In this document: positions 1 through 9,607 of the stretch, piece after piece
How positions within the stretch are numbered: the first letter of the stretch is position 1
How the letters are laid out: each line of letters begins with the position of its first letter
Assembly: GCA_024278755.1 (NCBI GenBank)
Contig: JAJRSO010000023.1
Location: forward strand, 45,201 to 109,200
Direction of reading: 5' to 3'
Length of the DNA: 64,000 nucleotides
Source of the DNA: Calditrichota bacterium
GTDB lineage: Bacteria; Calditrichota; Calditrichia; Calditrichales; Calditrichaceae
Program-made: the position numbers and the translations under genes
The notes under the pieces: generated by a model
What the model was told of the DNA's origin: nothing
The model's input: the letters and a program-made list of their open reading frames with translations, nothing else
The model's database searches: none

Positions 1-276
1 CAAAATTCAGCGCTTTTTATTTCGGGAATAATTGCCACTGTAAATATCGTTGTGGCTTTTCTTATAATATATTTTTCTAAAGATAAAAAACAGTCAGAAT
101 TTGCCAAAATCTTCTTAGGAGGAATGGTCGTTCGATTGCTGGCCATGCTGGCCACTATCTTTATGGTTTTTAAATATTCGGATGCGGATCATTTTGTTTT
201 TATTGGCTCGCTCTTTATATTATATTTTCTTTATCAAATATGGGAAGTTCTGACGCTGAATAGTAAAAATAAGTAA
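1..276 (+). CDS. AtpI-like membrane protein, C-terminal part (5' end outside window)
   Basis: The frame is open from the first base of the window, so only the C-terminal 91 codons are seen. They contain about three hydrophobic segments, the middle one carrying a VVRLL stretch, and end in a short polar tail. Small membrane proteins of this kind (AtpI/ATP synthase protein I, or the second small protein often found before atpB) assist c-ring assembly or ion supply in F-type ATPases. The assignment rests mainly on position, 15 bases before atpB, and on the Arg in the central membrane segment; the sequence itself is poorly conserved. An internal GTG at 52 is not needed as a start because the frame continues to the window edge. 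Confidence 0.6.
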   Translation, partial: QNSALFISGIIATVNIVVAFLIIYFSKDKKQSEFAKIFLGGMVVRLLAMLATIFMVFKYSDADHFVFIGSLFILYFLYQIWEVLTLNSKNK

Positions 277-291
277 GGAATTTTTGATTTT

Positions 292-1143
292 ATGACAATG
301 GTCAGCACAACAGAAGCTGTGGCGGATTCTGCAGCGGAGCATAGTGAGAGTCTGGGTGGCTGGATTACCCACCATCTGCAAAATGGGCCGGAATGGCACC
401 CGTTTCCGGGTGTACATATCCATCTTCCGCATATACCACCGTTTGATATTTTGGGAATGCATATAGATTTATCGATTACGAATCATGTGGTAATGTTGTG
501 GTTTGCCGCTCTGTTTCTTCTTATCATGTTTCTGCTCTCTTTAAAACCCGCAAAAAAGGTACAAACCGGATTTGGCGCTCTGCTGGAAATGCTGGTTATT
601 TTTATCCGTGACGAAGTGGCCATTGCCAATATGGGCGAAAAAGAGGGTCGGCGTTTTACGCCTTTTCTGGTCACCGCTTTTTTCTTTGTTCTCGTCAGTA
701 ACCTGATGGGACTGATTCCCATGTTTTCCACTTCTACGGCTAATATCAATGTTACGGCGGGGTTGGCTTTAACCACTTTTGGCGCCACGCAGTATTTTGG
801 CGTAAAAGAGCAGGGTTTGATCGGCTATTATAAAAACCTGGTGCCGCATGGCGTACCGGTTTTATTGTGGCCACTGATGTTTGTAATCGAAATTATGGGG
901 CTTATTGCCAAGCATGTCGCCTTAACCATTCGTTTGTTTGCCAATATGAATGCCGGGCATATCGTTTTGTTTGCTTTTTTAGGGCTGACAATTTTATTTA
1001 AAAGTTATATGGTTTCCCCTGTTTCTGTGGGGTTTGGTGTATTCGTGTATTTTCTGGAATTGTTGGTGGCCCTGATTCAGGCCTATATTTTTACCGTTTT
1101 ATCGTCATTGTTTATCGGGATGAGCGTGAATCCCGAGCATTAA
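292..1143 (+). CDS. atpB: F1Fo ATP synthase subunit a
   Basis: This 283-residue Fo subunit forms the half-channels for ions beside the c-ring in the inner membrane. The conserved stator arginine is visible at about residue 214 in TIRLFANMNAGH, the family hallmark, and several hydrophobic helices follow a His-rich N-terminal region (residues 25-60). A second in-frame ATG two codons later is an equally possible start. It heads the recognisable atp operon and is followed by a 57-base gap and then atpE. The His/Pro-rich N-terminal extension is typical of FCB-group subunit a proteins; it does not look like a cleaved signal peptide. Confidence 0.95.
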   Translation: MTMVSTTEAVADSAAEHSESLGGWITHHLQNGPEWHPFPGVHIHLPHIPPFDILGMHIDLSITNHVVMLWFAALFLLIMFLLSLKPAKKVQTGFGALLEMLVIFIRDEVAIANMGEKEGRRFTPFLVTAFFFVLVSNLMGLIPMFSTSTANINVTAGLALTTFGATQYFGVKEQGLIGYYKNLVPHGVPVLLWPLMFVIEIMGLIAKHVALTIRLFANMNAGHIVLFAFLGLTILFKSYMVSPVSVGFGVFVYFLELLVALIQAYIFTVLSSLFIGMSVNPEH

Positions 1144-1186
1144 GGATGTAAATAATAAATAAATCGTTTAACAAAAGAAATAATTT

Positions 1187-1194
1187 AAGGAGGT
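1187..1194 (+). promoter_or_regulatory. Strong ribosome binding site of atpE
   Basis: AAGGAGGT lies 6 bases before the atpE ATG and is the most complete Shine-Dalgarno sequence in the atp operon. Subunit c is needed in many copies per complex, so a stronger site than those of its neighbours makes sense. Confidence 0.7.
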
Positions 1195-1200
1195 CCAGAA

Positions 1201-1437
1201 ATGGGTGAATTGGCATTAGGTTTAGCATACTTGGCAGCCGGACTCGGAGCGGGTATTGTAACGGTTGGCGCTGGAATAGGTATTGGTAAAATTGCAGCTT
1301 CTGCAATGGACGGAACGGCGCGTCAGCCGGAAGCGGGCGGAGCGATTCGTATTACGATGATTATCGCTGCGGCGATGATCGAAGGCGTTGCTTTGTTTGG
1401 CGCTGTAATTTGTTTCCTTTTGGCAAGTATTAAATAA
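1201..1437 (+). CDS. atpE: F1Fo ATP synthase subunit c
   Basis: This 78-residue hairpin of two membrane helices forms the rotating c-ring. The first helix carries a glycine-rich GAGIGIG stretch (residues 23-29), the loop has RQPE (41-44), and the ion-binding carboxylate is Glu61 in the second helix (AAAMIEGVALFG). The residue after the Glu is Gly rather than the Ser-Thr pair of known Na+-binding rings, and no Gln is seen at the matching place in helix one, so proton coupling is the better guess. It has the strongest ribosome binding site of the operon. Confidence 0.95.
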   Translation: MGELALGLAYLAAGLGAGIVTVGAGIGIGKIAASAMDGTARQPEAGGAIRITMIIAAAMIEGVALFGAVICFLLASIK

Positions 1438-1449
1438 CAGGATAAAACT

Positions 1450-1944
1450 ATGCTTGATATAGATCCCGGAATGATACTCTGGACATGGATCACCTTTGGT
1501 ATCGTGCTGGCTCTTTTGTCCAAATTAGCGCTTAAGCCCATATTGGCAGCGATTGAAAACCGCGAGAGTTCCATCCGCAGTGATATCGAAAAAGCGCAGC
1601 AACAGCGGGATGAAGCCGAGGCGTTGATTGCCCAGCATAAAGAAAAAATGGCAGCCGCCGAGGCCGAAGCGCAGGCTTTGCTGAAAGAAAGCCGCAAGCT
1701 GGCGGATAAAGCCCGTGACGAGCTGCTGGAAAAAACACGTTCCGAATCGGCCAAGCTGCTGGAAAAGGCCAAAGAAGAAATTGAACAGCAAAAAGAAAGC
1801 GCGCTTGCTTCGTTGCGTACAGAGGTTGCCGATCTCGCCGTGGGAGCGGCCGAGAAGATAATTTTGCAGAATCTGGACAAAGAGAAGCAAAAGGCGGTCG
1901 TTGATGAATATATCAAGGCCATGCCCGATACGCTTAAGAATTAA
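1450..1944 (+). CDS. atpF: F1Fo ATP synthase subunit b
   Basis: This 164-residue peripheral-stalk subunit has one N-terminal membrane helix (about residues 8-27) followed by a long charged Ala/Glu/Lys-rich coiled coil that ends in LAVGAAEKIILQNLDKEK, the usual subunit b tail that contacts delta. It lies between atpE and atpH with gaps of 12 and 14 bases, the normal operon order. Only one b gene is present, so the stalk is probably a homodimer. Confidence 0.93.
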   Translation: MLDIDPGMILWTWITFGIVLALLSKLALKPILAAIENRESSIRSDIEKAQQQRDEAEALIAQHKEKMAAAEAEAQALLKESRKLADKARDELLEKTRSESAKLLEKAKEEIEQQKESALASLRTEVADLAVGAAEKIILQNLDKEKQKAVVDEYIKAMPDTLKN

Positions 1945-1958
1945 AAAGGATAAATCAG

Positions 1959-2492
1959 TTGAGCCGAGTAGCAAAACGATACGCAAAAGCGCTTTTCGCG
2001 CTGGCAAAAGAAGAATCCCTTTTAAATGAAGTCGGGAAGGATCTCGCCCTGATCTCCGCGTTTAACCAACAGAGCGCTGATTTTAGTACGTTTTTATCAA
2101 ATCCGATTATTAATGAAAAGGATAAGATTAAAGTGTTGCGAGAAATGTTTCGGGGTAAAGTGCAGGCGCTGACGCTGAATTTTTTGAGCCTGCTTTCCGA
2201 AAAAAGACGTATTCCTTTTTTGCCACAAGCTGCCGAAGAATTCCGCCTGATGATGCTGGATTATGCCGGCGAGGTAGAGGGAGAATTGATTAGCGCTCAA
2301 AAGTTAAGTCCTGAGCAAATCGATAAGATTAAAGCAAAGGTAGAGCGTATTACCGGAAAAACGGTATTCCTTGCGGAAAAAGTAGATAAAACGGTTCTCG
2401 GCGGGTTTATTGTGAAAGTGGAAGACTGGGTTTTGGATAACAGTATCCGGTATCAGCTGGCGAAGCTTCGTGAACAGCTGGCCGCCCGCTAA
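1959..2492 (+). CDS. atpH: F1Fo ATP synthase subunit delta
   Basis: This 177-residue subunit links the stalk to the alpha3beta3 head. The N-terminal helical part begins [14 protein letters not shown] and the C-terminus carries the family signature ending in [20 protein letters not shown]. The start is a TTG codon preceded by AAAAAGGAT at a suitable distance; no ATG or GTG gives a full-length product, so the TTG start is well supported and unusual among the neighbours, which use ATG. Confidence 0.92.
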   Translation: MSRVAKRYAKALFALAKEESLLNEVGKDLALISAFNQQSADFSTFLSNPIINEKDKIKVLREMFRGKVQALTLNFLSLLSEKRRIPFLPQAAEEFRLMMLDYAGEVEGELISAQKLSPEQIDKIKAKVERITGKTVFLAEKVDKTVLGGFIVKVEDWVLDNSIRYQLAKLREQLAAR

Positions 2493-2515
2493 CAACAAAT
2501 AAAGAGGTAATATCG

Positions 2516-4036
2516 ATGGGTAATGCAGTAAGACCAGATGAAGTCTCTGCAATTCTGAAGAAACAGTTAAAAGATTTCGAAAAAGAAACAGACGTCTATG
2601 AAGTTGGCACTGTCTTGTATGTGGGGGACGGAATTGCCCGCGTACATGGCCTGGAAAAGGTGATGGCCGGTGAGCTGGTTGAATTTCCGAGTGAAGTAAT
2701 GGGTATGGTGCTTAACTTAGAAGAAGACAACGTGGGTGTTGTTTTATTTGGCGATGATACGCTGATTAAAGAAGGCGACACCGTTAAACGTACACAAAAG
2801 GTTGTACAAGTTCCCACCGGCGACGCCATGGTTGGCCGCGTGGTCGATCCACTGGGGCGTCCTATTGACGGGAAAGGCGCCATTGATACCGACCAGTTTA
2901 TTTTACTGGAACGTAAAGCAACGGGTGTCGTTACACGGCATCCCGTGGATCAGCCCCTGGCTACCGGTATTAAGCCGATTGATTCCATGATTCCTATCGG
3001 AAGAGGACAGCGTGAATTGATTATTGGCGACCGGCAAACGGGTAAAACGGCCGTGGCAATCGACACTATTATTAATCAAAAAGGCAAAGATGTAATTTGC
3101 ATCTATGTGGCCATTGGTCAAAAGGCCTCAACCGTAGCCAAAGTGGTTAAAACGCTGGAAGAATACGGCGCCATGGAACACACGGTTGTTGTAGCCGCAA
3201 ATGCCAGTGACCCAGCGCCAATGCAGTTTATCGCCCCGTATGCCGGAGCGGCAATCGGCGAATTCTTTCGCGATAACGGACGGCACGCATTGGTTGTTTA
3301 TGATGATTTAACCAAACACGCCTGGGCCTATCGTCAGGTATCACTGCTTCTGCGCAGGCCTCCGGGGCGCGAAGCCTATCCGGGCGATGTGTTTTACCTG
3401 CATTCACGCCTTTTGGAACGTGCCGCGAAACTCAATGAAAAATTAGGCGGCGGGTCTTTAACCGCGCTGCCCATAATTGAAACGCAGGCGGGTGATGTTT
3501 CCGCCTATATTCCGACCAATGTAATTTCCATTACGGACGGACAGATTTTCCTGGAATCGAATTTATTTTATTCCGGTGTGCGTCCGGCGATTAATGTGGG
3601 TATTTCGGTTTCCCGCGTGGGGGGGAGTGCGCAGATTAAAGCGATGAAACAGGTTGCCGGACGTCTGCGTCTGGATTTGGCCCAGTATCGTGAAATGGAA
3701 GCCTTTGCCAAATTCGGTTCCGATTTGGACGAAGCTACACAAAAACAGTTACGTCGCGGCGAACGCCTCGTGGAAATTTTAAAACAGGGGCAATATGTGC
3801 CCATGCCGTTTGAAAAACAGATTGTAATCATTTATGCCGGTACAAACGGCTATTTGGACGCCCTTCCGGTTAACTCTTTGGGACAGTTTGAACAAGAGTT
3901 TATCGAACATATTGAGTTAAAATATTCCGATATTTTAACAGAAATTGCCGACAAAAAAGTTTTTTCGGATGAATTGAAAGAGAAGTTAAATACGGTGATC
4001 GAAAGCTTCCTGTCCGGTTTCAAGGTTGAGGAATAA
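2516..4036 (+). CDS. atpA: F1Fo ATP synthase subunit alpha
   Basis: This 506-residue regulatory nucleotide-binding subunit of the F1 head has its P-loop GDRQTGKT at about residues 171-178 and the alpha signature around [17 protein letters not shown] near residue 360. Length and domain order (beta-barrel, nucleotide fold, helical C-terminus) are standard. It is followed two bases later by atpG. Confidence 0.97.
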   Translation: MGNAVRPDEVSAILKKQLKDFEKETDVYEVGTVLYVGDGIARVHGLEKVMAGELVEFPSEVMGMVLNLEEDNVGVVLFGDDTLIKEGDTVKRTQKVVQVPTGDAMVGRVVDPLGRPIDGKGAIDTDQFILLERKATGVVTRHPVDQPLATGIKPIDSMIPIGRGQRELIIGDRQTGKTAVAIDTIINQKGKDVICIYVAIGQKASTVAKVVKTLEEYGAMEHTVVVAANASDPAPMQFIAPYAGAAIGEFFRDNGRHALVVYDDLTKHAWAYRQVSLLLRRPPGREAYPGDVFYLHSRLLERAAKLNEKLGGGSLTALPIIETQAGDVSAYIPTNVISITDGQIFLESNLFYSGVRPAINVGISVSRVGGSAQIKAMKQVAGRLRLDLAQYREMEAFAKFGSDLDEATQKQLRRGERLVEILKQGQYVPMPFEKQIVIIYAGTNGYLDALPVNSLGQFEQEFIEHIELKYSDILTEIADKKVFSDELKEKLNTVIESFLSGFKVEE

Positions 4037-4038
4037 GC

Positions 4039-4908
4039 ATGGCTACTTTACGGGAAATACGGGATCGCATTTCTTCGGTAACCAGTACGCAGCAAATTAC
4101 CAAAGCAATGAAAATGGTTGCAGCGGCCAAGTTGCGCCGGGCGCAGGAGAATATTTTAGCATTCCTGCCATATTCATATGAACTACGGGGAATGATTGGG
4201 CATCTTGTAGCGCTATCGGGTGATTTAACCGAAATTCCTCTGCTGGAAAAACGTCCGGTTGAAAAAGTGTTGATCGTGGTTGTTACTTCCGATCGGGGGT
4301 TGTGCGGCGCTTTTAACGGAAATATTATCCGTCATGCCGTACAACGTATTGCCGAGTATTCCAATCGTGAAGTTGCTGTGTTTGCAGTAGGTCGTAAAGC
4401 GTATGAATTTTTCAGCAAAAGGGATTACACCGTACACGATCATGTGATCAATATATTCAACCATTTGCATTTCGAAAGCGCCGCGGATATTTCCGGGCGG
4501 CTGGTAGCGCTATATCTTGCCGAAGAATTTGATCGAATTGAAATCATCTATAATGAATTTAAATCGGCCATTCAGCAGACGCTGCGTGCAGAACAATTTT
4601 TGCCCTTTGTGCCCGATGAAGAAATGGAAAAAGCCGGCGAAGAAATAGATTTTATTTATGAGCCGGGTAAAGAAGAAATTCTGAATCAGCTCATTCCGAA
4701 ACATCTGAATGTTCAGATTTGGCGGACACTGCTGGAAAGTAACGCAGCCGAACAGGGTGCGCGGATGACGGCTATGGAAAGCGCGACCGAAAATGCGCAG
4801 GAATTGATCGAACGACTGACCATCTTTTACAATCGTTCCCGTCAGGCGGCCATTACAACCGAAATTTCGGAAATTGTCAGCGGCTCTGAAGCTTTGAAAG
4901 AAAATTAG
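4039..4908 (+). CDS. atpG: F1Fo ATP synthase subunit gamma
   Basis: This 289-residue central rotor shaft has both diagnostic coiled-coil ends: ATLREIRDRISSVTSTQQIT at the N-terminus with KAMKMVAAAKLRRAQ following, and the C-terminal NRSRQAAITTEISEIVSGSEAL. The middle Rossmann-like part includes the VVTSDRGLCGAFN signature. It starts two bases after atpA, so the two are probably translationally coupled. Confidence 0.96.
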   Translation: MATLREIRDRISSVTSTQQITKAMKMVAAAKLRRAQENILAFLPYSYELRGMIGHLVALSGDLTEIPLLEKRPVEKVLIVVVTSDRGLCGAFNGNIIRHAVQRIAEYSNREVAVFAVGRKAYEFFSKRDYTVHDHVINIFNHLHFESAADISGRLVALYLAEEFDRIEIIYNEFKSAIQQTLRAEQFLPFVPDEEMEKAGEEIDFIYEPGKEEILNQLIPKHLNVQIWRTLLESNAAEQGARMTAMESATENAQELIERLTIFYNRSRQAAITTEISEIVSGSEALKEN

Positions 4909-4914
4909 CATTAG

Positions 4915-6327
<1,413 letters not shown>

Positions 6328-6360
6328 AAATCATCCCTCTCCGGGAGAACAGAAAAAAAT

Positions 6361-6393
6361 AAAGATGGCAGGTTCCTGTCATCTTTTTATTTA
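6361..6393 (+). terminator. Intrinsic terminator-like hairpin between atpD and atpC
   Basis: The arms AAAGATGGCAG and CTGTCATCTTT pair over 11 positions with one G-U wobble around a 4-base loop, and the right arm runs into CTTTTTATTT. A-rich sequence before the left arm would let the stem grow. It should terminate or attenuate transcription from atpD, lowering atpC relative to the rest of the operon. Confidence 0.7.
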
Positions 6394-6433
6394 AGTTTAT
6401 CTCTTAATAGTCGAGCATAATAAGGAAAGTTAA

Positions 6434-6841
6434 ATGGCATCCGAACTCATTTTGGAAATTGTTACACCTTTTGGGGAAATTTTTAACGAACCAATTGTCC
6501 GTTGTACATTACCAGGGGCCGAAGGTCAGTTTCAGGTATTAAAAGGTCATGCGGCTCTGATGTCTACCATTGAAATAGGTTCAGTAAAAATTGAATTTGC
6601 GGATGCAAAGCCGGCTTACGCTGCGGTAAGTAGCGGGTTCTGTGAAATAAAAGACAACCGGGTAAAAATTATTGTCGAATCGGCAGAGTTTTCCGGTAAT
6701 ATTGATGTGGAACGTGCGGAATCATCTAAAAAACGAGCTGAAGAGAGACTTTCCTTGAAGAGCGCTGATTTTGATACTGACAGAGCAAAAGCTTCCCTAA
6801 TGCGTGCCCTCAACAGGTTAAAGGTCTCTAATTTTAAGTAA
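6434..6841 (+). CDS. atpC: F1Fo ATP synthase subunit epsilon
   Basis: This 135-residue subunit has the N-terminal beta-sandwich (LEIVTPFGEIF, followed by the CTLPGAEGQFQVLKGHAALM signature) and a two-helix C-terminal domain from about residue 90. It couples gamma to the c-ring and can inhibit hydrolysis. It is separated from atpD by 106 bases containing a terminator-like hairpin, so it may be expressed by read-through or from its own promoter. Confidence 0.93.
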   Translation: MASELILEIVTPFGEIFNEPIVRCTLPGAEGQFQVLKGHAALMSTIEIGSVKIEFADAKPAYAAVSSGFCEIKDNRVKIIVESAEFSGNIDVERAESSKKRAEERLSLKSADFDTDRAKASLMRALNRLKVSNFK

Positions 6842-6906
6842 TTACAACTCGTTCTTGTTTTTAAACTGACCCGGTTTTGTTGACATTTTTCAATTTTTAA
6901 TTGATC

Positions 6907-6934
6907 TTGACTCAGATAGAAATATTGTTAAATT
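6907..6934 (+). promoter_or_regulatory. Possible promoter for the TPR/TolQ/ExbD operon
   Basis: TTGACT (6907-6912) is followed after 16 bases by TAAATT (6929-6934), about 45 bases before the first gene. The 9-mer TCTTGACTC here also occurs at 19493-19501 before the lipoprotein gene. A TTGACA at 6880 has no good partner. The call rests only on resemblance to sigma70-type boxes. Confidence 0.35.
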
Positions 6935-6978
6935 AAGTCAAACAAATAGCTTAGGGTTAATAAACTTAGGTTGCAAAT

Positions 6979-9579
6979 ATGAAATCAAGAACCCTTCTCA
7001 GAAGTACTCTTTTCATCGTATTAATCTTATTCTCAAATTCTTTCGCAACCGGTGTTACCGATCAGAAACTGTTCGATTCGGCGCTTAAGTCGTATGTGAA
7101 TGATTTGGTGATCCGTCATGGTAAAAGTACCATGGACAGGGAGCGTTTTTTAGTTCAGCAGCTACGGATGATAAATGATGAAATGAAATCACGCATTACC
7201 GGTATTTCGGATATTCGCGACAACTATTTTAAGCGGCTCGACAAGCTTTTATCCGAAGTTCAGGCGCTTAAACAACGCTTATCCGGAGCAGGCACAGGCC
7301 GGTTAGCTGTTTTTGCCTCTGATGTGGAACAGAAAATTCAGGACATCATCGACAGCGGTAAGCTGAATTATAAAAAGCAAAAAGCCATCGAAGATGCCGT
7401 GCAACTATTGCATGTTGCGGAAGAAATGGTACAGCTCGACCCCAATGCCCACCTGGAATCCAATCCCGGGTTTTCTGATAACCTAAGTAAAACACAAAGT
7501 AAATTGCAAAATACATTCGGCGGCGTAAAGAAAATTAGACCCGCAGTTAAAGAAACACCGGTCACCCAGGCGACGGTTTACAATATTTATAAAGAGTGGA
7601 AAAAGACGGAGTTAATTAAATATCAGGTACGCTGGACCGATGTGCAAATCCTTAAACGGCGTCTGTTTAAAAACGGTACATCCGCCCAGCAGGAGCAGAT
7701 GTTTAAGCGTGAATTACGCCAGGCTTCCGAAGCATTTAATTATGGAATGTACCGTTTAGCCGAACGGTCTTTCTCCGAAATCCTGCGTAGTTATAAACAG
7801 CTTGGGAACATGGATGACGTGCTTTTTTTTAAAGGTCAGTCCAATTATCTGCTGGGGCGTTACCATCAGGCGGAAGAAGATTTTAATAACTTTACCATCG
7901 ATTATCCATCCTCTCAATATCTTTCCGAAGCATATTTGAATCTGATGCATATCAGTTTTCATTTTAACCGTTATGCGGATGTACTGGCCAGTTATGACGC
8001 AATGCGTTCTATGTTGCCTGCCGGCGATCCCAAAATATATCAGATGACGTTTATGGCGTCTGTTGCCGCTTTAAAAGACAATCAGTTTGAAAAATGTATT
8101 GAACTTTCGTTCGAAATTCCGTCTTCTTCGACCCTGTACAGAGAAGCGCGCTATATTTTGGCAGAAGCGTATGCGGGTATCGGTAATTATGAAGAGTCGA
8201 AAAAGGTGTTTACTACATTGATTAACGATCGCAAAATGGAACCGGAATTTCGTTTTACAATTTTACTTAAACTGGGCTACCTGAGTTATGAAGAAATGGA
8301 TTATTACGGCGCCTTAAAATATTTTGATCAGATTGCAGGAGCCTTTAGCGAATATGACCGTGTTTTAATTGGGTACGGCTGGACCTTGTACAAGATGGAA
8401 CTGGCCAAAACCAAGGTATCGGAAAGAAACTTCAGTGAAACCCAAAAATACCTCGAAGCGCTGCTGGATAATTTTTACGGTTCCGATTATCTGCTGGAAG
8501 CGCGAACGCTGTTGGCTTATACAGAACAGTTACAGGAAAATGTAGACGCCGCTCTGGAAGATTTTGAATATGTTTTTGCCGCTCGTGACGTAAAACTGTT
8601 TTCAGATAGCCTGAATTCGGAATATGATCAGTTGAGAAGCGCGATGAAAAGTGCGAAAAGTCTGCAGAACAAAGCTTTGCAGAAAAATAACCCCGCTGCA
8701 TTTGGCAAGGCGTATTCCATTGTAAAACGGTTACGCAGGCCGCTAACCCGTTTGGGGTATATGGATATGAGCGCTAGCGGAGTTGCCGTAAAAAGCGAAG
8801 TGTCCCGTTTAAACAAGCAGCTTGCCGAACTTGCCTCTCTTAAGAAAAAAGCGGAAGCGCGCGGTAAAAAAGCGCTGGTTAGACGTATTGAAGATATGCA
8901 ACTTAAAATATATCGTGCTGTTAATTCGGTTTCGGTAACACGGCAATCATCCATTGGTATGAATTATTTCGATGCCCATCCTCTGGCGCGAAAAGAGAGT
9001 GTTGTCGAAAATAATAATAAAAAAATAACGGAGTTACGGGCGGATACGCAAAAACAACGCCAGGATATTACAAGCCGGCTGACTGCGCTGGATTTTGAAA
9101 TTCAAAATGCTCGCGCCCAAAAAGATTACCGTAAAATGGTTCGTCTGGAGTTAAGCAGGGAGCGCCTGGCGGATTTTGCAAAGAAACTGGATTTTCTTGA
9201 TACACGCGTATATGCTTCAAATCCTATTAATACGGGTATTAATTTAGAATACTGGAGTAATTACAGCGCTTTTGGAATGACCAATGTCCGTTTTTCCGTC
9301 CGTTTGAAAAAGGCGGGGCAAATCGCCAGCTTCCAGAAACAAATCGAACAAATAAACGATTTTCTCGAAATTCGTAAACGGAATATAGAACATAAAATTG
9401 AGCAGATAGATGATGAGATAACTTTGATGACGCGCCGCGTTCGCCGGCAAGAACGTATACGCGAACGGGAAGAATTAAAACGTCAGTTCGAAGAAAGTTA
9501 TTTTGATACACACGATACCGAATTGAATTATGATCAGGGTACCACGCAGCCGCCTAAACTGCGTGATGAAGAAAATTAG
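6979..9579 (+). CDS. Exported TPR-repeat protein, first gene of the TolQ/ExbD operon
   Basis: This 866-residue protein begins with a signal peptide (positive start, hydrophobic core, likely cut near SFATG). Residues about 230-560 contain degenerate tetratricopeptide repeats (patterns such as FKGQSNYLLGRYHQAEEDF and YILAEAYAGIGNYEESKKVF). The C-terminal 250 residues are long charged helices with an RR/RE-rich end (RRVRRQERIREREELKR), probably coiled coil. It is likely periplasmic. It starts the block that encodes a TolQ/ExbD-type complex and is followed 28 bases later by a second TPR giant. TPR proteins in such clusters are thought to scaffold envelope complexes; the specific job here is not known. 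Confidence 0.8.
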   Translation: MKSRTLLRSTLFIVLILFSNSFATGVTDQKLFDSALKSYVNDLVIRHGKSTMDRERFLVQQLRMINDEMKSRITGISDIRDNYFKRLDKLLSEVQALKQRLSGAGTGRLAVFASDVEQKIQDIIDSGKLNYKKQKAIEDAVQLLHVAEEMVQLDPNAHLESNPGFSDNLSKTQSKLQNTFGGVKKIRPAVKETPVTQATVYNIYKEWKKTELIKYQVRWTDVQILKRRLFKNGTSAQQEQMFKRELRQASEAFNYGMYRLAERSFSEILRSYKQLGNMDDVLFFKGQSNYLLGRYHQAEEDFNNFTIDYPSSQYLSEAYLNLMHISFHFNRYADVLASYDAMRSMLPAGDPKIYQMTFMASVAALKDNQFEKCIELSFEIPSSSTLYREARYILAEAYAGIGNYEESKKVFTTLINDRKMEPEFRFTILLKLGYLSYEEMDYYGALKYFDQIAGAFSEYDRVLIGYGWTLYKMELAKTKVSERNFSETQKYLEALLDNFYGSDYLLEARTLLAYTEQLQENVDAALEDFEYVFAARDVKLFSDSLNSEYDQLRSAMKSAKSLQNKALQKNNPAAFGKAYSIVKRLRRPLTRLGYMDMSASGVAVKSEVSRLNKQLAELASLKKKAEARGKKALVRRIEDMQLKIYRAVNSVSVTRQSSIGMNYFDAHPLARKESVVENNNKKITELRADTQKQRQDITSRLTALDFEIQNARAQKDYRKMVRLELSRERLADFAKKLDFLDTRVYASNPINTGINLEYWSNYSAFGMTNVRFSVRLKKAGQIASFQKQIEQINDFLEIRKRNIEHKIEQIDDEITLMTRRVRRQERIREREELKRQFEESYFDTHDTELNYDQGTTQPPKLRDEEN

Positions 9580-9607
9580 AAAATCGTAAACCAAGTTTTA
9601 AAAGCGG

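Noticed and set aside
1201..1437. Na+-binding c-ring
   Set aside because: The second helix has IEGVALF, lacking the Ser/Thr after the Glu, and helix one has no Gln at the matching site.
1323..1922. 199-codon minus-strand frame over atpE/atpF
   Set aside because: Serine/alanine-rich composition mirrors the coiled coil of subunit b on the other strand; no start context or family.
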